A stretch of 64,000 bases of DNA from Kribbella sp. VKM Ac-2569 (GCF_004216905.1 NZ_SGXJ01000004.1:248001-312000); one strand, 5' to 3'. Positions 9,425 to 17,608 are shown, counted from the stretch's first letter. Made by a program: numbers and translations. Notes: a model not told the origin generated them from the letters alone.

Positions 9425-10600
9425 ATGAAGCACCGCATCGTAGTTCTCGGCGCCGGGTACTCCGGAGCCGTCGCCGCCGGCCGTCTCGCCGCCCGGGTGT
9501 ACCGCGACGAGGTCAGCATCACGCTCGTGAACGGCGAGACCGACTTCGTGGAACGGGTCCGGATGCACGAGGTGGCCACCGGCCGGGACCTCAAGTTCCG
9601 TCCGTTCGACGAGATGTTCGCCGGGACCGGCGTCGAACTGAAGTTCGCGAAGGTCACCGGGGTGGACGTCGACCGCAAGACAGTCGCGCTGGACTCGGAG
9701 GAGCTGGAGTACGACACCCTCGTCTACGCGCTCGGCAGTCGCTGGAATCCGCAGGGCGTTCCGGGTGTCGCGGAGAACGCCTACGAGATCGCGAGCCGGC
9801 CTGGTGCACTTCGGGTGCGTGAGCGCCTCGCATCACTGGCCGCCGGACAGACCGTGACAGTTGTCGGTGGTGGGCTCACGGGCGTGGAGTTCGTGACCGA
9901 GCTCGCCGAGTCGCGGCCGGATCTCGACGTCGCGTTCGCCGTCCGCGGTGAGCTGGGCGACTGGCTGTCGCCCAAGGGACGCCGGCACCTCCGCAAGGTC
10001 GTCGACCGGCTCGGCATCACCGTGCACGAGAAGGCGGCGGTGACGCGGGTCGACGCGGATCAGCTGACGACGGCCGACGGTGGAGCGATCCCGGCCGCAG
10101 TCACGGTGTGGACGGCCGGGTTCGCCGTACACCCGATCGTGGAGGCGACCTCGCTGGAGGTCAGCGACACGGGGCGGATCGTGGTCGACGAGACCATGCG
10201 ATCCGTTTCGCACCCGGACGTGTACGCCGTCGGCGACGCGGCGTACGCGATGGGCTCGAAGAACAAGCCGCTGCGGATGTCCTGCGCCTCGGGTCAGCCG
10301 ATGGCGTGGCAGGCCGCCGACTCCATCGCGGCCCGGTTGACCGGTGGCAAGTTCTCGCACGCGCCGCTGTTCTACTTCAACCAGTGCATCTCGCTGGGGC
10401 GCAAGGACGGGCTGATCCAGTACGTCACCACCGATGACCGCGCCGTCAACGCGGCTCTGCGCGGACGCGTGGCGGCCGTCTACAAGGAGCTGATCTGCAA
10501 GGGCGCCGCCTGGGGCACAGAGAACCCGACGATGGGCCTGCCGACCCGGCGCCGCCACGTGATCAGCCAAGCCGTCCCGCTGCACGAATGGACTAGCTGA
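9425..10600 (+). CDS. FAD-dependent NAD(P)H oxidoreductase (NDH-2-like)
   Basis: 391 residues. It has an N-terminal FAD-binding GxGxxG (VVLGAGYSGAVAAG, about 5-18), a second dinucleotide motif for NAD(P)H (VVGGGLTGVEF, about 141-151) and the C-terminal FAD-binding YAVGDAAY segment. This is the pyridine nucleotide-disulphide oxidoreductase fold without the redox CxxxxC, as in type II NADH dehydrogenases. AGGAG lies nine bases before the ATG. It is the expected ECF41 partner gene and probably answers to the upstream sigma factor. The electron acceptor is not evident. Confidence 0.87.
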   Translation: MKHRIVVLGAGYSGAVAAGRLAARVYRDEVSITLVNGETDFVERVRMHEVATGRDLKFRPFDEMFAGTGVELKFAKVTGVDVDRKTVALDSEELEYDTLVYALGSRWNPQGVPGVAENAYEIASRPGALRVRERLASLAAGQTVTVVGGGLTGVEFVTELAESRPDLDVAFAVRGELGDWLSPKGRRHLRKVVDRLGITVHEKAAVTRVDADQLTTADGGAIPAAVTVWTAGFAVHPIVEATSLEVSDTGRIVVDETMRSVSHPDVYAVGDAAYAMGSKNKPLRMSCASGQPMAWQAADSIAARLTGGKFSHAPLFYFNQCISLGRKDGLIQYVTTDDRAVNAALRGRVAAVYKELICKGAAWGTENPTMGLPTRRRHVISQAVPLHEWTS

Positions 10601-10653
10601 TTCGAGCCGCAATGGCCCGTGCCACCAGTCCACTCGCAGGTGAACCTAGTTAC

Positions 10654-11334
10654 ATGACCACTACGCCGTTACAGCCGACCGCCCGGACCTCGTTGCGTCG
10701 CTCGAAGGAACGTGCCGCCACCGAGCGGCAGGTGCTGTACGACGTACTGCTCGACGGCATGTTCTGCCACCTCGGCGTAGTGGTCGACGGCGATCCGCTC
10801 GTGCTGCCGACGGCGTACGGCGTGGACCTGGACCGCGGACCGGACGGGGAGCTGTACCTGCACGGCTCGGTCGCGGCCAGGAGCGTGGTCGCGGCTCCGG
10901 AGCAGACCGTGTGCGTGACCGTCACGCACACCGACGGCCTGGTGCTGGCTCGGTCCGCGTTCCACCACTCGGTGAACTACCGGTCCGCGGTGATCTTCGG
11001 CGTACCGCGGCTGGTCACCGATCCGGACGAGAAGCTGCACGCGCTCAACCGGATCGTCGACCACCTCGTCCCGGGCCGGTCGGCCGCCGTCCGCCCGCCG
11101 AACCGCAAGGAGCTGGCGAAGACCTCGGTGCTGGCGCTCTCCCTCACCGAGGCCTCGGTGAAGACCCGCTCCGGACCCGCCAACGACGACGAGGAGGACC
11201 TCGACCTGCCCTACTGGACAGGCGTGATCCCCCTCCAACTCGTCGCCGGGGCACCGGAGAACAACCCGGACTGCGACCTGATGGTCCCCGCCCACATCCG
11301 CAGCCGCGCGAACATCCTGGGCGCACCGTCCTAG
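10654..11334 (+). CDS. Pyridoxamine 5'-phosphate oxidase-fold flavin-binding protein
   Basis: 226 residues from the ATG at 10654, where the sequence MTTTP begins with AGGTGA upstream; an in-frame start at 10612 adds a non-conserved leader. The pattern LYDVLLDGMFCHLGVVVDGDPLVLPTAYG followed by LYLHGSVAARSV is typical of the split-barrel FMN-binding COG3467 (NimA-like) group. Members reduce nitro compounds or bind flavin or heme. Its TAG stop lies in a CTAG shared with the stop of the convergent ABC permease. Confidence 0.8.
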   Translation: MTTTPLQPTARTSLRRSKERAATERQVLYDVLLDGMFCHLGVVVDGDPLVLPTAYGVDLDRGPDGELYLHGSVAARSVVAAPEQTVCVTVTHTDGLVLARSAFHHSVNYRSAVIFGVPRLVTDPDEKLHALNRIVDHLVPGRSAAVRPPNRKELAKTSVLALSLTEASVKTRSGPANDDEEDLDLPYWTGVIPLQLVAGAPENNPDCDLMVPAHIRSRANILGAPS

Positions 11335-12131
11335 GCGACAGTCCCCTTGTTGTAGCTCGACTGGGCCCAGAAGTACCCGACCACCGCGATCGCCACGCAC
11401 CAGGCGGCGGCGAGCCAGCCGCTGCTGGTGTCCATCGGCGTCCCCAGCAACAGATGGCGCAGGCTGTCGATGATCGGGGTGAACGGCTGGTACTCGGCGA
11501 ACCAGCGGATGCCGCTCGGCATCGCCTCCAGCGGGATGAACGTGTTGCTCAGGAACGGCAGCAGCAGGCTGATCGGCAGTACGACGTTGCTCGCGCCTTC
11601 CGGTGTCTTGCTGGTCAGCCCCAGCGCGATCGCGAACCAGGTCAGGCCGATGGTCAACCCGATCAACAGGACGGCCGCCAGGAGCCAGTCTCCGACCGAA
11701 GCGTTCGGGCGGAAGCCGATCAGGACCGCGAAGCCGACCACCAGGGCCAGGCTGACAATCGTCACGAGCACGTTGCCCAGCACGTGTCCGGTGAGCACGG
11801 CCGGCCGGAAGATCGCCATCGTCCGGAACCTGGCCACGATGCCCTCGGACATGTCCATGCAGACGGCGACCGCGGGCGACATCGTCCCGGACGCGATCGA
11901 CATCAGCAGGATGCCCGGGGTCAGGAAGTCGATGTAGTCGAACCCGTTCGCGCCACCGCCGAGCCCAGCGGAGAAGGTGTCACCGAAGACCAGACCGAAC
12001 AGCAGGATCATGATCACCGGCATCCCGAGGGCACCGAGCGACAGTCCGGGATAGCGCTGGGCGTGCCGCAGGTTGCGGCGCAGCATGGTGCCGATGTCGG
12101 CCATCGGGCGGACGGTTGCGGTAGTGCTCAT
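11331..12131 (-). CDS. ABC-2 type export permease (DrrB-like)
   Basis: 266 residues with about six membrane segments and the ABC-2 permease pattern of daunorubicin-type DrrB proteins (FDYIDFLTPGILLMSIASG and the LLPFLSNTFIPLEAMPSGIRWFAEYQPFTPIID region near the C-terminus). It pairs with the DrrA-like ATPase whose stop it overlaps by four bases (ATGA). Together they would export a drug, lipid or polyketide. No biosynthetic cluster is adjacent, so the substrate is unknown. Confidence 0.9.
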   Translation of the reverse strand: MSTTATVRPMADIGTMLRRNLRHAQRYPGLSLGALGMPVIMILLFGLVFGDTFSAGLGGGANGFDYIDFLTPGILLMSIASGTMSPAVAVCMDMSEGIVARFRTMAIFRPAVLTGHVLGNVLVTIVSLALVVGFAVLIGFRPNASVGDWLLAAVLLIGLTIGLTWFAIALGLTSKTPEGASNVVLPISLLLPFLSNTFIPLEAMPSGIRWFAEYQPFTPIIDSLRHLLLGTPMDTSSGWLAAAWCVAIAVVGYFWAQSSYNKGTVA

Positions 12132-13072
12132 CGTGCGGTCACCTCTTCGGACTTGGGCTGACCGGTGACGGCGAAGAACACGTCGTCCAGGTCGGGGGTG
12201 TGGACAGTCAGTTCGTCAACCTCGAGCGAGGCGTCGTCGATCCGGGCCAGCAGGTCGCGCAGCGCGTGCACGCTGCCGTCGTTCGGCACCTGCAGAACCA
12301 GTGCTTCGGGATTCGGTACGGCGGTCGGCAGCACCTGACCGGCGAGCGTGAACTCCTCCGGCGAGGTGAACCGCAGCCGGATGTGCCCGCCTGGCGCGAG
12401 CCGCTTGAGTTCTTCCGCCGTACCTTGCGCGACCAGTCGCCCGTGGTCGAGGACCGCGATCCGGTCGGCAAGCTGATCGGCCTCCTCCAGGTACTGCGTG
12501 GTGAGCAGGACCGTGACGCCGCCGGCGACCAGTTCGCGGATCAACGTCCACATGCGGTGCCGGCTGCGCGGGTCGAGACCGGTGGTCGGCTCGTCCAGGA
12601 AGATGATCTGCGGGCTGCCGACCAGCGTCATGGCGAGGTCGAGCCGACGCTTCATACCGCCGGAGTACGTCGACGCGAGCTTCTTGCCGGCCTCCGCCAG
12701 GTCGAACTGTTCGAGCAGTTCGTCCGCCCGGCGGCGGGCCTCCTGCTTGCCGAGGTGGTGCAGATCGGACATCAGGATGAGGTTCTCGCGGCCGGTCATC
12801 AGGCCGTCGACCGCGGAGAACTGACCGGTGACGCCGATCGCGCCGCGGACCGCTTCGGGCGACTGGTGCAGGTCGTGGCCGGCCACCCGGATCTCGCCGG
12901 CGTCGGCCGCGACCAGGGTGGACAGGATCTGCACCGCGGTGGTCTTGCCGGCGCCGTTCGGGCCGAGCAGGGAAAAGATGGTGCCTTCGGCAACGTTCAG
13001 GTCGATGCCGTCGAGCACGAGTTTCTCGCCGTAGGACTTGCGCAGTCCCCGGACGTCGATCGCTGCTGACAT
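12128..13072 (-). CDS. ABC transporter ATPase (DrrA-like)
   Basis: 314 residues from the ATG at 13072, which has AAGGA eight bases upstream; the longer open frame to 13159 is non-conserved. Visible are Walker A LLGPNGAGKTT (about 33-43), the signature YSGGMKRR, Walker B IIFLDEPTTGLD and the switch His in LLTTQYLEEAD. The C-terminal 80 residues (from GGHIRLRF) are the DrrA-type C-terminal domain. It is first in a two-gene operon with the permease. Confidence 0.92.
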   Translation of the reverse strand: MSAAIDVRGLRKSYGEKLVLDGIDLNVAEGTIFSLLGPNGAGKTTAVQILSTLVAADAGEIRVAGHDLHQSPEAVRGAIGVTGQFSAVDGLMTGRENLILMSDLHHLGKQEARRRADELLEQFDLAEAGKKLASTYSGGMKRRLDLAMTLVGSPQIIFLDEPTTGLDPRSRHRMWTLIRELVAGGVTVLLTTQYLEEADQLADRIAVLDHGRLVAQGTAEELKRLAPGGHIRLRFTSPEEFTLAGQVLPTAVPNPEALVLQVPNDGSVHALRDLLARIDDASLEVDELTVHTPDLDDVFFAVTGQPKSEEVTAR

Positions 13073-13205
13073 GAGGGATCCTTGGGTGATTTCGGGCAGG
13101 GTGAACCTGACCCGGGGTGGTTGACGGGTCTGCAGGAGGAGGATTTGGGCGTGCCTCACCAGCCGGACGGCCGGCGGTCGGCGTCCAGTGGTGGTGTGGG
13201 TTCAG

Positions 13206-13730
13206 TTAGATGTCGAGATCCTCGACCGCCGGCTGATCGGCGGCCTCCTCGACGAGTTGGTAGAGGTCCTCGGGGATCAGTTCGCGGAGCTCGTCGACCG
13301 TGTCCACGACATGCAGCGTGGCCTCGCCCTGCGCCATGCTCCAGGACTGGTCGCTGCTCCAGTTGCCGACCCAGGAACGCCACCCGGTGAGGTAGCGCTC
13401 GTCGTCGGCGTTCTGTTTGAACTGGCTGCGGCGGTCCGCGTGCAGGACGAACTTGCCGGTCCGGCTGCGGTAGACCTTGAAGGCCTCGTACCCGGAACTG
13501 CTCGACCGGCCGCCTTCCGCGAGCAGTACGCCGGAGAACCGTTGCTTGCGGCCGGTGCCCCGGCCCACCCGCACGGTGATCTCCTCGTACCCCTCGAACC
13601 GGCCTTCCTCCATCTCGACGTACTTGCGCAGTGCGATCGAGATCGCCGAGGACAGGTTCCCGGCCAGCTCCTGGGCCCGCTTGTACAGCGGCAGGTCGTC
13701 ATCGGACACATAGATCGTCTTGTTCGGCAT
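13206..13730 (-). CDS. EXLDI family protein with N-terminal RHH-like segment
   Basis: 174 residues from the ATG at 13730, with GGAGGAG upstream. It ends in EDLDI, the defining C-terminus of the EXLDI protein family. Residues 1-42 (KTIYVSDDDLPLYKRAQ through SSAISIALRKYVE) look like a ribbon-helix-helix DNA-binding segment: one short strand then two helices. The rest is a charged beta-rich domain with many aromatic residues. It lies just upstream of the DrrAB-type exporter on the same strand, and its own promoter region carries three TACGTA repeats, which fits an autoregulated repressor of itself and the transporter. Family function is undescribed as far as I know. Confidence 0.78.
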   Translation of the reverse strand: MPNKTIYVSDDDLPLYKRAQELAGNLSSAISIALRKYVEMEEGRFEGYEEITVRVGRGTGRKQRFSGVLLAEGGRSSSSGYEAFKVYRSRTGKFVLHADRRSQFKQNADDERYLTGWRSWVGNWSSDQSWSMAQGEATLHVVDTVDELRELIPEDLYQLVEEAADQPAVEDLDI

Positions 13731-13743
13731 CGCTTGTCTCCTC

Positions 13744-13799
13744 CTACGTAGAACTATACGCACACGGGTGCGCACATGTCTACGTATATCCCTACGTAG
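13744..13799. promoter_or_regulatory. Triple TACGTA repeat, likely operator of the EXLDI gene
   Basis: Palindrome CTACGTAG at 13744-13751, CTACGTAT at 13780-13787 and CTACGTAG at 13792-13799, all upstream of the EXLDI start. A further palindrome GTGCGCAC sits at 13768-13775. The region is A/T-rich against its surroundings. Short palindromes repeated 12 and 36 bp apart are typical targets of ribbon-helix-helix repressors. Confidence 0.55.
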
Positions 13800-13806
13800 A
13801 AGGAGA

Positions 13807-13833
13807 CGGCCGCGACGGGATCCGTCGCGGCCG
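13807..13833 (-). terminator. Hairpin terminator after the double ferredoxin-like gene
   Basis: Perfect 12-bp stem, 13807-13818 paired with 13822-13833, with a three-base loop. It lies 14 bp beyond the stop of the minus-strand gene at 13848. No strong U tract follows, which is common in high-GC actinobacteria. Confidence 0.6.
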
Positions 13834-13847
13834 CCTCGGGTGGCTGT

Positions 13848-14456
13848 CTACTTGGGTGAGTACAGCCAGGGGTGCTCGATGTCGTAGAACTCCGGCGGGC
13901 CGGAGGAGAGACTGTTCATCTCGTCCATCTCCGCCTTCAGTTCCGGCGGCACCTCTTTCTGCTCGCCTTCACGGGCCTCGGCCTCGGAGGTGAAGTACAT
14001 CGCCATCGTGTAGTCGCCGCTGTCGTACATGGCGACCTCACTGCCGAGGAGCTCGGGACGGAACGCGGCCCATTCGTCGCGGTGCTGACCCATCAGCTCC
14101 CGCGCGCGGTCCGGGTTGCTGCCGGCGCCCTGCATCACCTGGACGAATCCGGCCCTGTCCGGGTCGCCGTGCGTGTCGAGGACCACGTCCTCCGTGTCGT
14201 GGAAGGTGGCTCCGTCGCTGAGCAGCGACGAGAACTCGTGCCACCACTTGTCCTGTGCCGGGCTGTCGCTGTTCCGCCGCGCGGCGTCGGCGGAGTCGAA
14301 ACGAGCCAGCGCGATGAACTTGCCGTCCGCGGTGACACCGGCGGTTGTCCCCAGCCAGCCGGACGCCTCGGGCGCCAGTTCTTCCATCCACCGATCCATG
14401 GCCGTGTGTGCCTGCTCGGCATCGGTGACCTGCCCCTGAATGACCTGAACGAACAT
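13848..14456 (-). CDS. Conserved protein with two ferredoxin-like (ABM/Dabb-type) halves
   Basis: 202 residues from the ATG at 14456, which follows GGGAGGG. Internal duplication is visible: FVQVIQGQVTDAEQAHTAMDRW near the N-terminus and FVQVMQGAGSNPDRARELMGQH in the middle, each beginning a beta-alpha-beta unit of about 95 residues. This matches the dimeric alpha/beta-barrel superfamily (antibiotic-biosynthesis-monooxygenase-like). No cofactor residues are obvious, and a catalytic role is uncertain. Cytoplasmic. Ends before a hairpin terminator. Confidence 0.7.
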   Translation of the reverse strand: MFVQVIQGQVTDAEQAHTAMDRWMEELAPEASGWLGTTAGVTADGKFIALARFDSADAARRNSDSPAQDKWWHEFSSLLSDGATFHDTEDVVLDTHGDPDRAGFVQVMQGAGSNPDRARELMGQHRDEWAAFRPELLGSEVAMYDSGDYTMAMYFTSEAEAREGEQKEVPPELKAEMDEMNSLSSGPPEFYDIEHPWLYSPK

Positions 14457-14503
14457 CTGAGAACCCTCCCTGTCTCGCGGATCGTTCACTGGCGATTTCG
14501 ACG

Positions 14504-15121
14504 TTACGCCCGGGCGTTCCCGGCGTCGATGGGGTCATTCGTGACGGTCCGCTGACGGCTGGTAGTGCGTGCCCGAGCGAGCATCAGCAGACTCGCGAGC
14601 ACACCCGTGGCGCCGAGGGTGGTCAGGCGTACGTCGGCGTTCGACAGGCCGAAGAGGAGCCAGCAGGACAGCTCTCCGAGGACCAGCGCCCAGGTGCCCG
14701 GCGAGATCCCGGTCGGGTGCGCGGTTCGGTACGCCGTCCACAGCGACGGCGTCACCTGGACGATCGAGGCGGCGGCGAGCAGGGTTCCCAGCCCGATGCG
14801 GCCGCCGACGATCGCGCCGACCGCGAGCAGTCCCGCCCAGCACGCGATCCAGCCGACGGCGCGTGCGTTCAGCGCACCACGGCGTACCAGCATCACCGAG
14901 AGGGTGCCGGCGAGCGTTGCCGCGGCGGTGGAGGGCAGGCTCGCGGTCCAGTAGCCCGACGCCATGAAGTAGCCGAACCACGCCGCGTTGTTGATGCTCG
15001 TCAGCGTCGCCCAGGACCAGGAGACGCCGGCCGTGTCACCGGTCCGGCGCAGCTTGAGGAGTTGCGGAAGGTACTGCGGGATACCGAAAGCGGCGGCGAT
15101 GACGGGCAGGAGGTCGAGCAT
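14504..15121 (-). CDS. PQ-loop (SWEET/SemiSWEET-like) membrane transporter
   Basis: 205 residues, about six to seven membrane helices. Two PQ-loop type motifs are seen: FGIPQYLPQLLKLRRTGDTAGVSW at the N-terminus and VQVTPSLWTAYRTAHPTGIS in the second half, so two three-helix bundles are fused as in eukaryotic SWEETs rather than the half-size bacterial SemiSWEETs. Expected to move a small solute such as a sugar or amino acid. It is divergent from an Lrp/AsnC regulator 81 bp away, which hints at an amino-acid-related substrate. Confidence 0.78.
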   Translation of the reverse strand: MLDLLPVIAAAFGIPQYLPQLLKLRRTGDTAGVSWSWATLTSINNAAWFGYFMASGYWTASLPSTAAATLAGTLSVMLVRRGALNARAVGWIACWAGLLAVGAIVGGRIGLGTLLAAASIVQVTPSLWTAYRTAHPTGISPGTWALVLGELSCWLLFGLSNADVRLTTLGATGVLASLLMLARARTTSRQRTVTNDPIDAGNARA

Positions 15122-15202
15122 GGCGCAAGATTACTGCCGAATCGCCGACGGTTTCGTGCGACTTTATGCCGGTTGGCTGCCTTGAGAGCTAAGATCTTTG
15201 CT

Positions 15203-15649
15203 GTGGATGCCATTGATCGCAACATCCTTGCCGTGCTCCAGGAAGACGGCCGGCTGACCGTCACCGAACTCGCGCAGCGCGTCGGGTTGAGTGCTGCGCC
15301 GTGTCATCGGCGGTTGCGGGAGCTCGAGCGGGCCGGGGTGATCCGTGGGTACCGCGCGGTCGTCGACGGGGCCGCGGTCGGGCACGGGTTCGAGGTGCTG
15401 CTGGCGGTGACGATGGACCGGGAGGAATCGGTCGCCGGGTTCGAGGCCGGGCTGGCCGAGATTGCCGAGGTGGTGCAGGCCGAGCGGCTGTTCGGAGAGC
15501 CGGACTACTTCGTCAGGGTCGTGACCGCGGACATCGCCGCATTCCAGAAGCTGCGCGACGAGCGGCTGGCGCGACTGCCCGGGGTACAGCGGCTGACGTC
15601 CACGATCGTGATGAAGAAGGTCGTGGACAACCGCCCGCTGCCGACGTGA
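15203..15649 (+). CDS. Lrp/AsnC family transcriptional regulator
   Basis: 148 residues from the GTG at 15203 (MDAIDRNILAVLQEDGR); TTG at 15182 is an in-frame alternative. The N-terminal winged helix (LTVTELAQRVGLSAAPCHRRLRELERAGVI) is followed by the RAM effector domain (FFGEPDYFVRVV-like segment about residue 95). Typical length. Such proteins respond to an amino acid. The divergent PQ-loop transporter is the most likely target. The long upstream extension of the open frame is a shadow of the transporter gene. Confidence 0.88.
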   Translation: MDAIDRNILAVLQEDGRLTVTELAQRVGLSAAPCHRRLRELERAGVIRGYRAVVDGAAVGHGFEVLLAVTMDREESVAGFEAGLAEIAEVVQAERLFGEPDYFVRVVTADIAAFQKLRDERLARLPGVQRLTSTIVMKKVVDNRPLPT

Positions 15650-15681
15650 ACGATGTGGAAACTGCCCGGCTCAAACCTGAC

Positions 15682-15792
15682 TTATCCACAGATTCGAGCC
15701 AGTTTCGGTCGCTTTCAGTGGAGAACTATCGCCCAACCTGGGGATAACTCACCGGAATCGGTGTGCACAACTGGGGATACGGATGTGGATAA
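15682..15792. other. DnaA-box cluster
   Basis: Between the convergent Lrp and crgA genes lie TTATCCACA (15682-15690, perfect DnaA box) and TGTGGATAA (15784-15792, perfect box on the other strand). Between them are three near matches in reverse orientation: TGGGGATAA at 15739, TGTGCACAA at 15762 and TGGGGATAC at 15772. The region is gene-free and needs no promoter. Without dnaA or dnaN beside it this is unlikely to be oriC itself. Confidence 0.6.
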
Positions 15793-15797
15793 CTCGG

Positions 15798-16058
15798 TCA
15801 GACCCACTGGGTCGAGACGACGAAGCCGACCGCGATCAGGCCCATGCCGATCAGCAGGTTCCAGTTGTTGAGGTCCTTCATCACCGGGATGTCCTGGCCG
15901 GCCACGTAGAAGACGACCAGCCAGGCGAGTCCGAGCAGCCAGCACGCCAGCATCAGCGGCGCGACCCACACGCGACTGGTGGAACGGGGCTTCTTCGGGG
16001 TCTTCTCGGCCTTGACCTTCTCGGTCTTCTTCTTAGGGCGACTGCTCGACTCGGGCAC
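15798..16058 (-). CDS. crgA: Cell division protein CrgA
   Basis: 86 residues. A Lys-rich cytoplasmic N-terminus (about 1-28) is followed by two membrane helices (about 31-52 and 66-84) joined by the conserved QDIPVMKDLNNWNLLIGMGL segment, the CrgA hallmark. CrgA coordinates FtsZ-ring and septal peptidoglycan synthesis in actinobacteria and binds FtsI, FtsQ and PknA/B-network partners. Its position near pabA and pknB matches mycobacteria and streptomycetes. Confidence 0.95.
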   Translation of the reverse strand: MPESSSRPKKKTEKVKAEKTPKKPRSTSRVWVAPLMLACWLLGLAWLVVFYVAGQDIPVMKDLNNWNLLIGMGLIAVGFVVSTQWV

Positions 16059-16159
16059 GACTGAACTCCTTGTAAGGACGGACGCATAAGCTGACCGCTA
16101 CGACCTGTGCGGGTCCGGTCCGGGTTAGCGTAGTGCAGAGAGCAATGTGGAGATCACGG

Positions 16160-16930
16160 GTGCGTAGGTTGAGGCGGATTTCGCTGTGGCGTGCAGGCGC
16201 GCCGCTGGCGCTGCTGTGCGCCGGTCTGCTGTTCGCGACCAGCGCCACCAACGCCCGGGGTACCGACCTCCGGCCCAGCCGTAACACTACGCTCGCGGGT
16301 CTCGTGGAGGAACAGAGCCGGCGCAGCGCCAGCCTGGTCCGGCAGCACGCGGCGCTGACCCAGGACATCGAGAAGCTTCAGGCGCAGCAGGGGTCGATCG
16401 ACCCGGCGCTGGCCAAGCAGCTCAAGGACCTGTCCGACGCGGTCGGCACCACGCCGGTCACCGGGCCGGGGCTGACCGTGACGCTGAAGGACGCGCCGTC
16501 CGAGGTCGTCAAGGAGAACCCGGACGTCGACGCCGACTGGCTGGTGATCCACCAGCAGGACATCCAGGCGGTGGTGAACGCGCTCTGGGCCGGCGGTGCG
16601 GACGCGATCTCGATCCAGAACCACCGGGTCATCTCCACCACGGGGATCAAGTGCGTCGGCAACTCTGTCGTACTGCACGGCGTCCCGTACCTCCCGCCGT
16701 ACAAGATCACCGCGATCGGGGACCGGCGGAAGTTGCAGAAGGCGCTCGACGACTCGCAGTACATCGAGAACCTGCAGGACTACGTGGTGAAGTTCCAGCT
16801 CGGGTACGACGTGAAGAACGAGTCGTCGATCTCGATGCCGGCGTACGAGGGCACCCTGGACCTGCAGAGCGCGACGGTTCCCGGGTTCCCGCGGACTCCC
16901 TCGACAAGCCCGACCGCCAGCGGGCGATAA
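16160..16930 (+). CDS. DUF881 family membrane-anchored protein
   Basis: 256 residues from the GTG at 16160, which has GGAG eight bases upstream; in-frame starts at 16133 and 16145 are possible. One N-terminal membrane helix (LALLCAGLLFAT), then a coiled-coil stretch with Gln/Lys/Leu (about 45-85) and a globular extracytoplasmic domain containing the VTGPGLTVTLKDAP and GADAISIQNHRVISTTGIKCVGN motifs. DUF881 proteins occupy this same place between crgA and pabA in other actinobacteria and are suspected cell-division factors. The stop TAA overlaps the pabA start (TAATG). Confidence 0.88.
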   Translation: MRRLRRISLWRAGAPLALLCAGLLFATSATNARGTDLRPSRNTTLAGLVEEQSRRSASLVRQHAALTQDIEKLQAQQGSIDPALAKQLKDLSDAVGTTPVTGPGLTVTLKDAPSEVVKENPDVDADWLVIHQQDIQAVVNALWAGGADAISIQNHRVISTTGIKCVGNSVVLHGVPYLPPYKITAIGDRRKLQKALDDSQYIENLQDYVVKFQLGYDVKNESSISMPAYEGTLDLQSATVPGFPRTPSTSPTASGR

Positions 16931-17556
16931 TGGACCGCATGCCGCGGATCCTTGTCGTCGACAACTACGACTCCTTCGTCTACAACCTGGTGCAGTACCT
17001 GCAGCAACTGCAGGCCGACACCACCGTGCTGCGCAACGACGAGGTCACCCCTGAGCAGGCCGGTGAGTACGACGGCGTGCTGCTCTCCCCCGGTCCGGGT
17101 ACGCCGGAAGAGGCCGGCGCGTGCGTCGACATCGTGAAGGAGAAGGGCCGCGAGGTCCCGATCTTCGGGGTGTGCCTCGGCCTGCAGGCGATCGGCGTCG
17201 CGTACGGCGGGGTCGTCGGCCGCGCGGACGAGCTGCTGCACGGCAAGACCAGCCAGGTGTTCCACGAGGGTGCCGGCGTACTGTCCGGACTCCCGTCGCC
17301 GTTCACCGCGACCCGGTACCACTCGCTGGCGATCGCGCAGGACACCGTGCCGGACGAGCTCCAGGTGACCGCGCGGACCGAGGCCGGCGTGATCATGGCC
17401 GCCCGGCACCGTGACTTCCCGGTCGAGGGCGTGCAGTTCCACCCGGAGTCGGTGCTGACCGAGGGCGGCCACCGGATGCTCGCGAACTGGCTCGAGATGT
17501 GCGGCGACCCGGACGCGGTCGCCCGCTCCGCCGGCCTGGCCCCGGTCGTCAGCTAG
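16930..17556 (+). CDS. pabA: Glutamine amidotransferase subunit of aminodeoxychorismate/anthranilate synthase
   Basis: 208 residues. A class I glutamine amidotransferase that feeds ammonia to PabB or TrpE. Motifs: VDNYDSFVYNL at the N-terminus, SPGPGTPEEAG, the nucleophile Cys in GVCLGLQAIG, and His-Glu in QFHPESVLTEGG. The start ATG overlaps the upstream stop by one base; MPRILVVD at 16939 is an alternative. In actinobacteria the copy beside pknB is annotated either pabA or trpG and may serve both pathways. Confidence 0.92.
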   Translation: MDRMPRILVVDNYDSFVYNLVQYLQQLQADTTVLRNDEVTPEQAGEYDGVLLSPGPGTPEEAGACVDIVKEKGREVPIFGVCLGLQAIGVAYGGVVGRADELLHGKTSQVFHEGAGVLSGLPSPFTATRYHSLAIAQDTVPDELQVTARTEAGVIMAARHRDFPVEGVQFHPESVLTEGGHRMLANWLEMCGDPDAVARSAGLAPVVS

Positions 17557-17570
17557 TCCGTAGAACTGAA

Positions 17571-17602
17571 GAACCCCCGGAGCGCGGTCGCTCCGGGGGT
17601 TC
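17571..17602. terminator. Bidirectional terminator between pabA and pknB
   Basis: Perfect 14-bp stem, 17571-17584 with 17589-17602, and a four-base loop. It sits between the convergent ends of pabA (plus) and pknB (minus), so it can serve both. Confidence 0.85.
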
Positions 17603-17608
17603 TGTCGT

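Noticed and set aside
15650..15797. The DnaA-box cluster as the chromosomal origin oriC
   Set aside because: No dnaA, dnaN or gyrase genes adjacent and too few boxes; actinobacterial origins carry many more.
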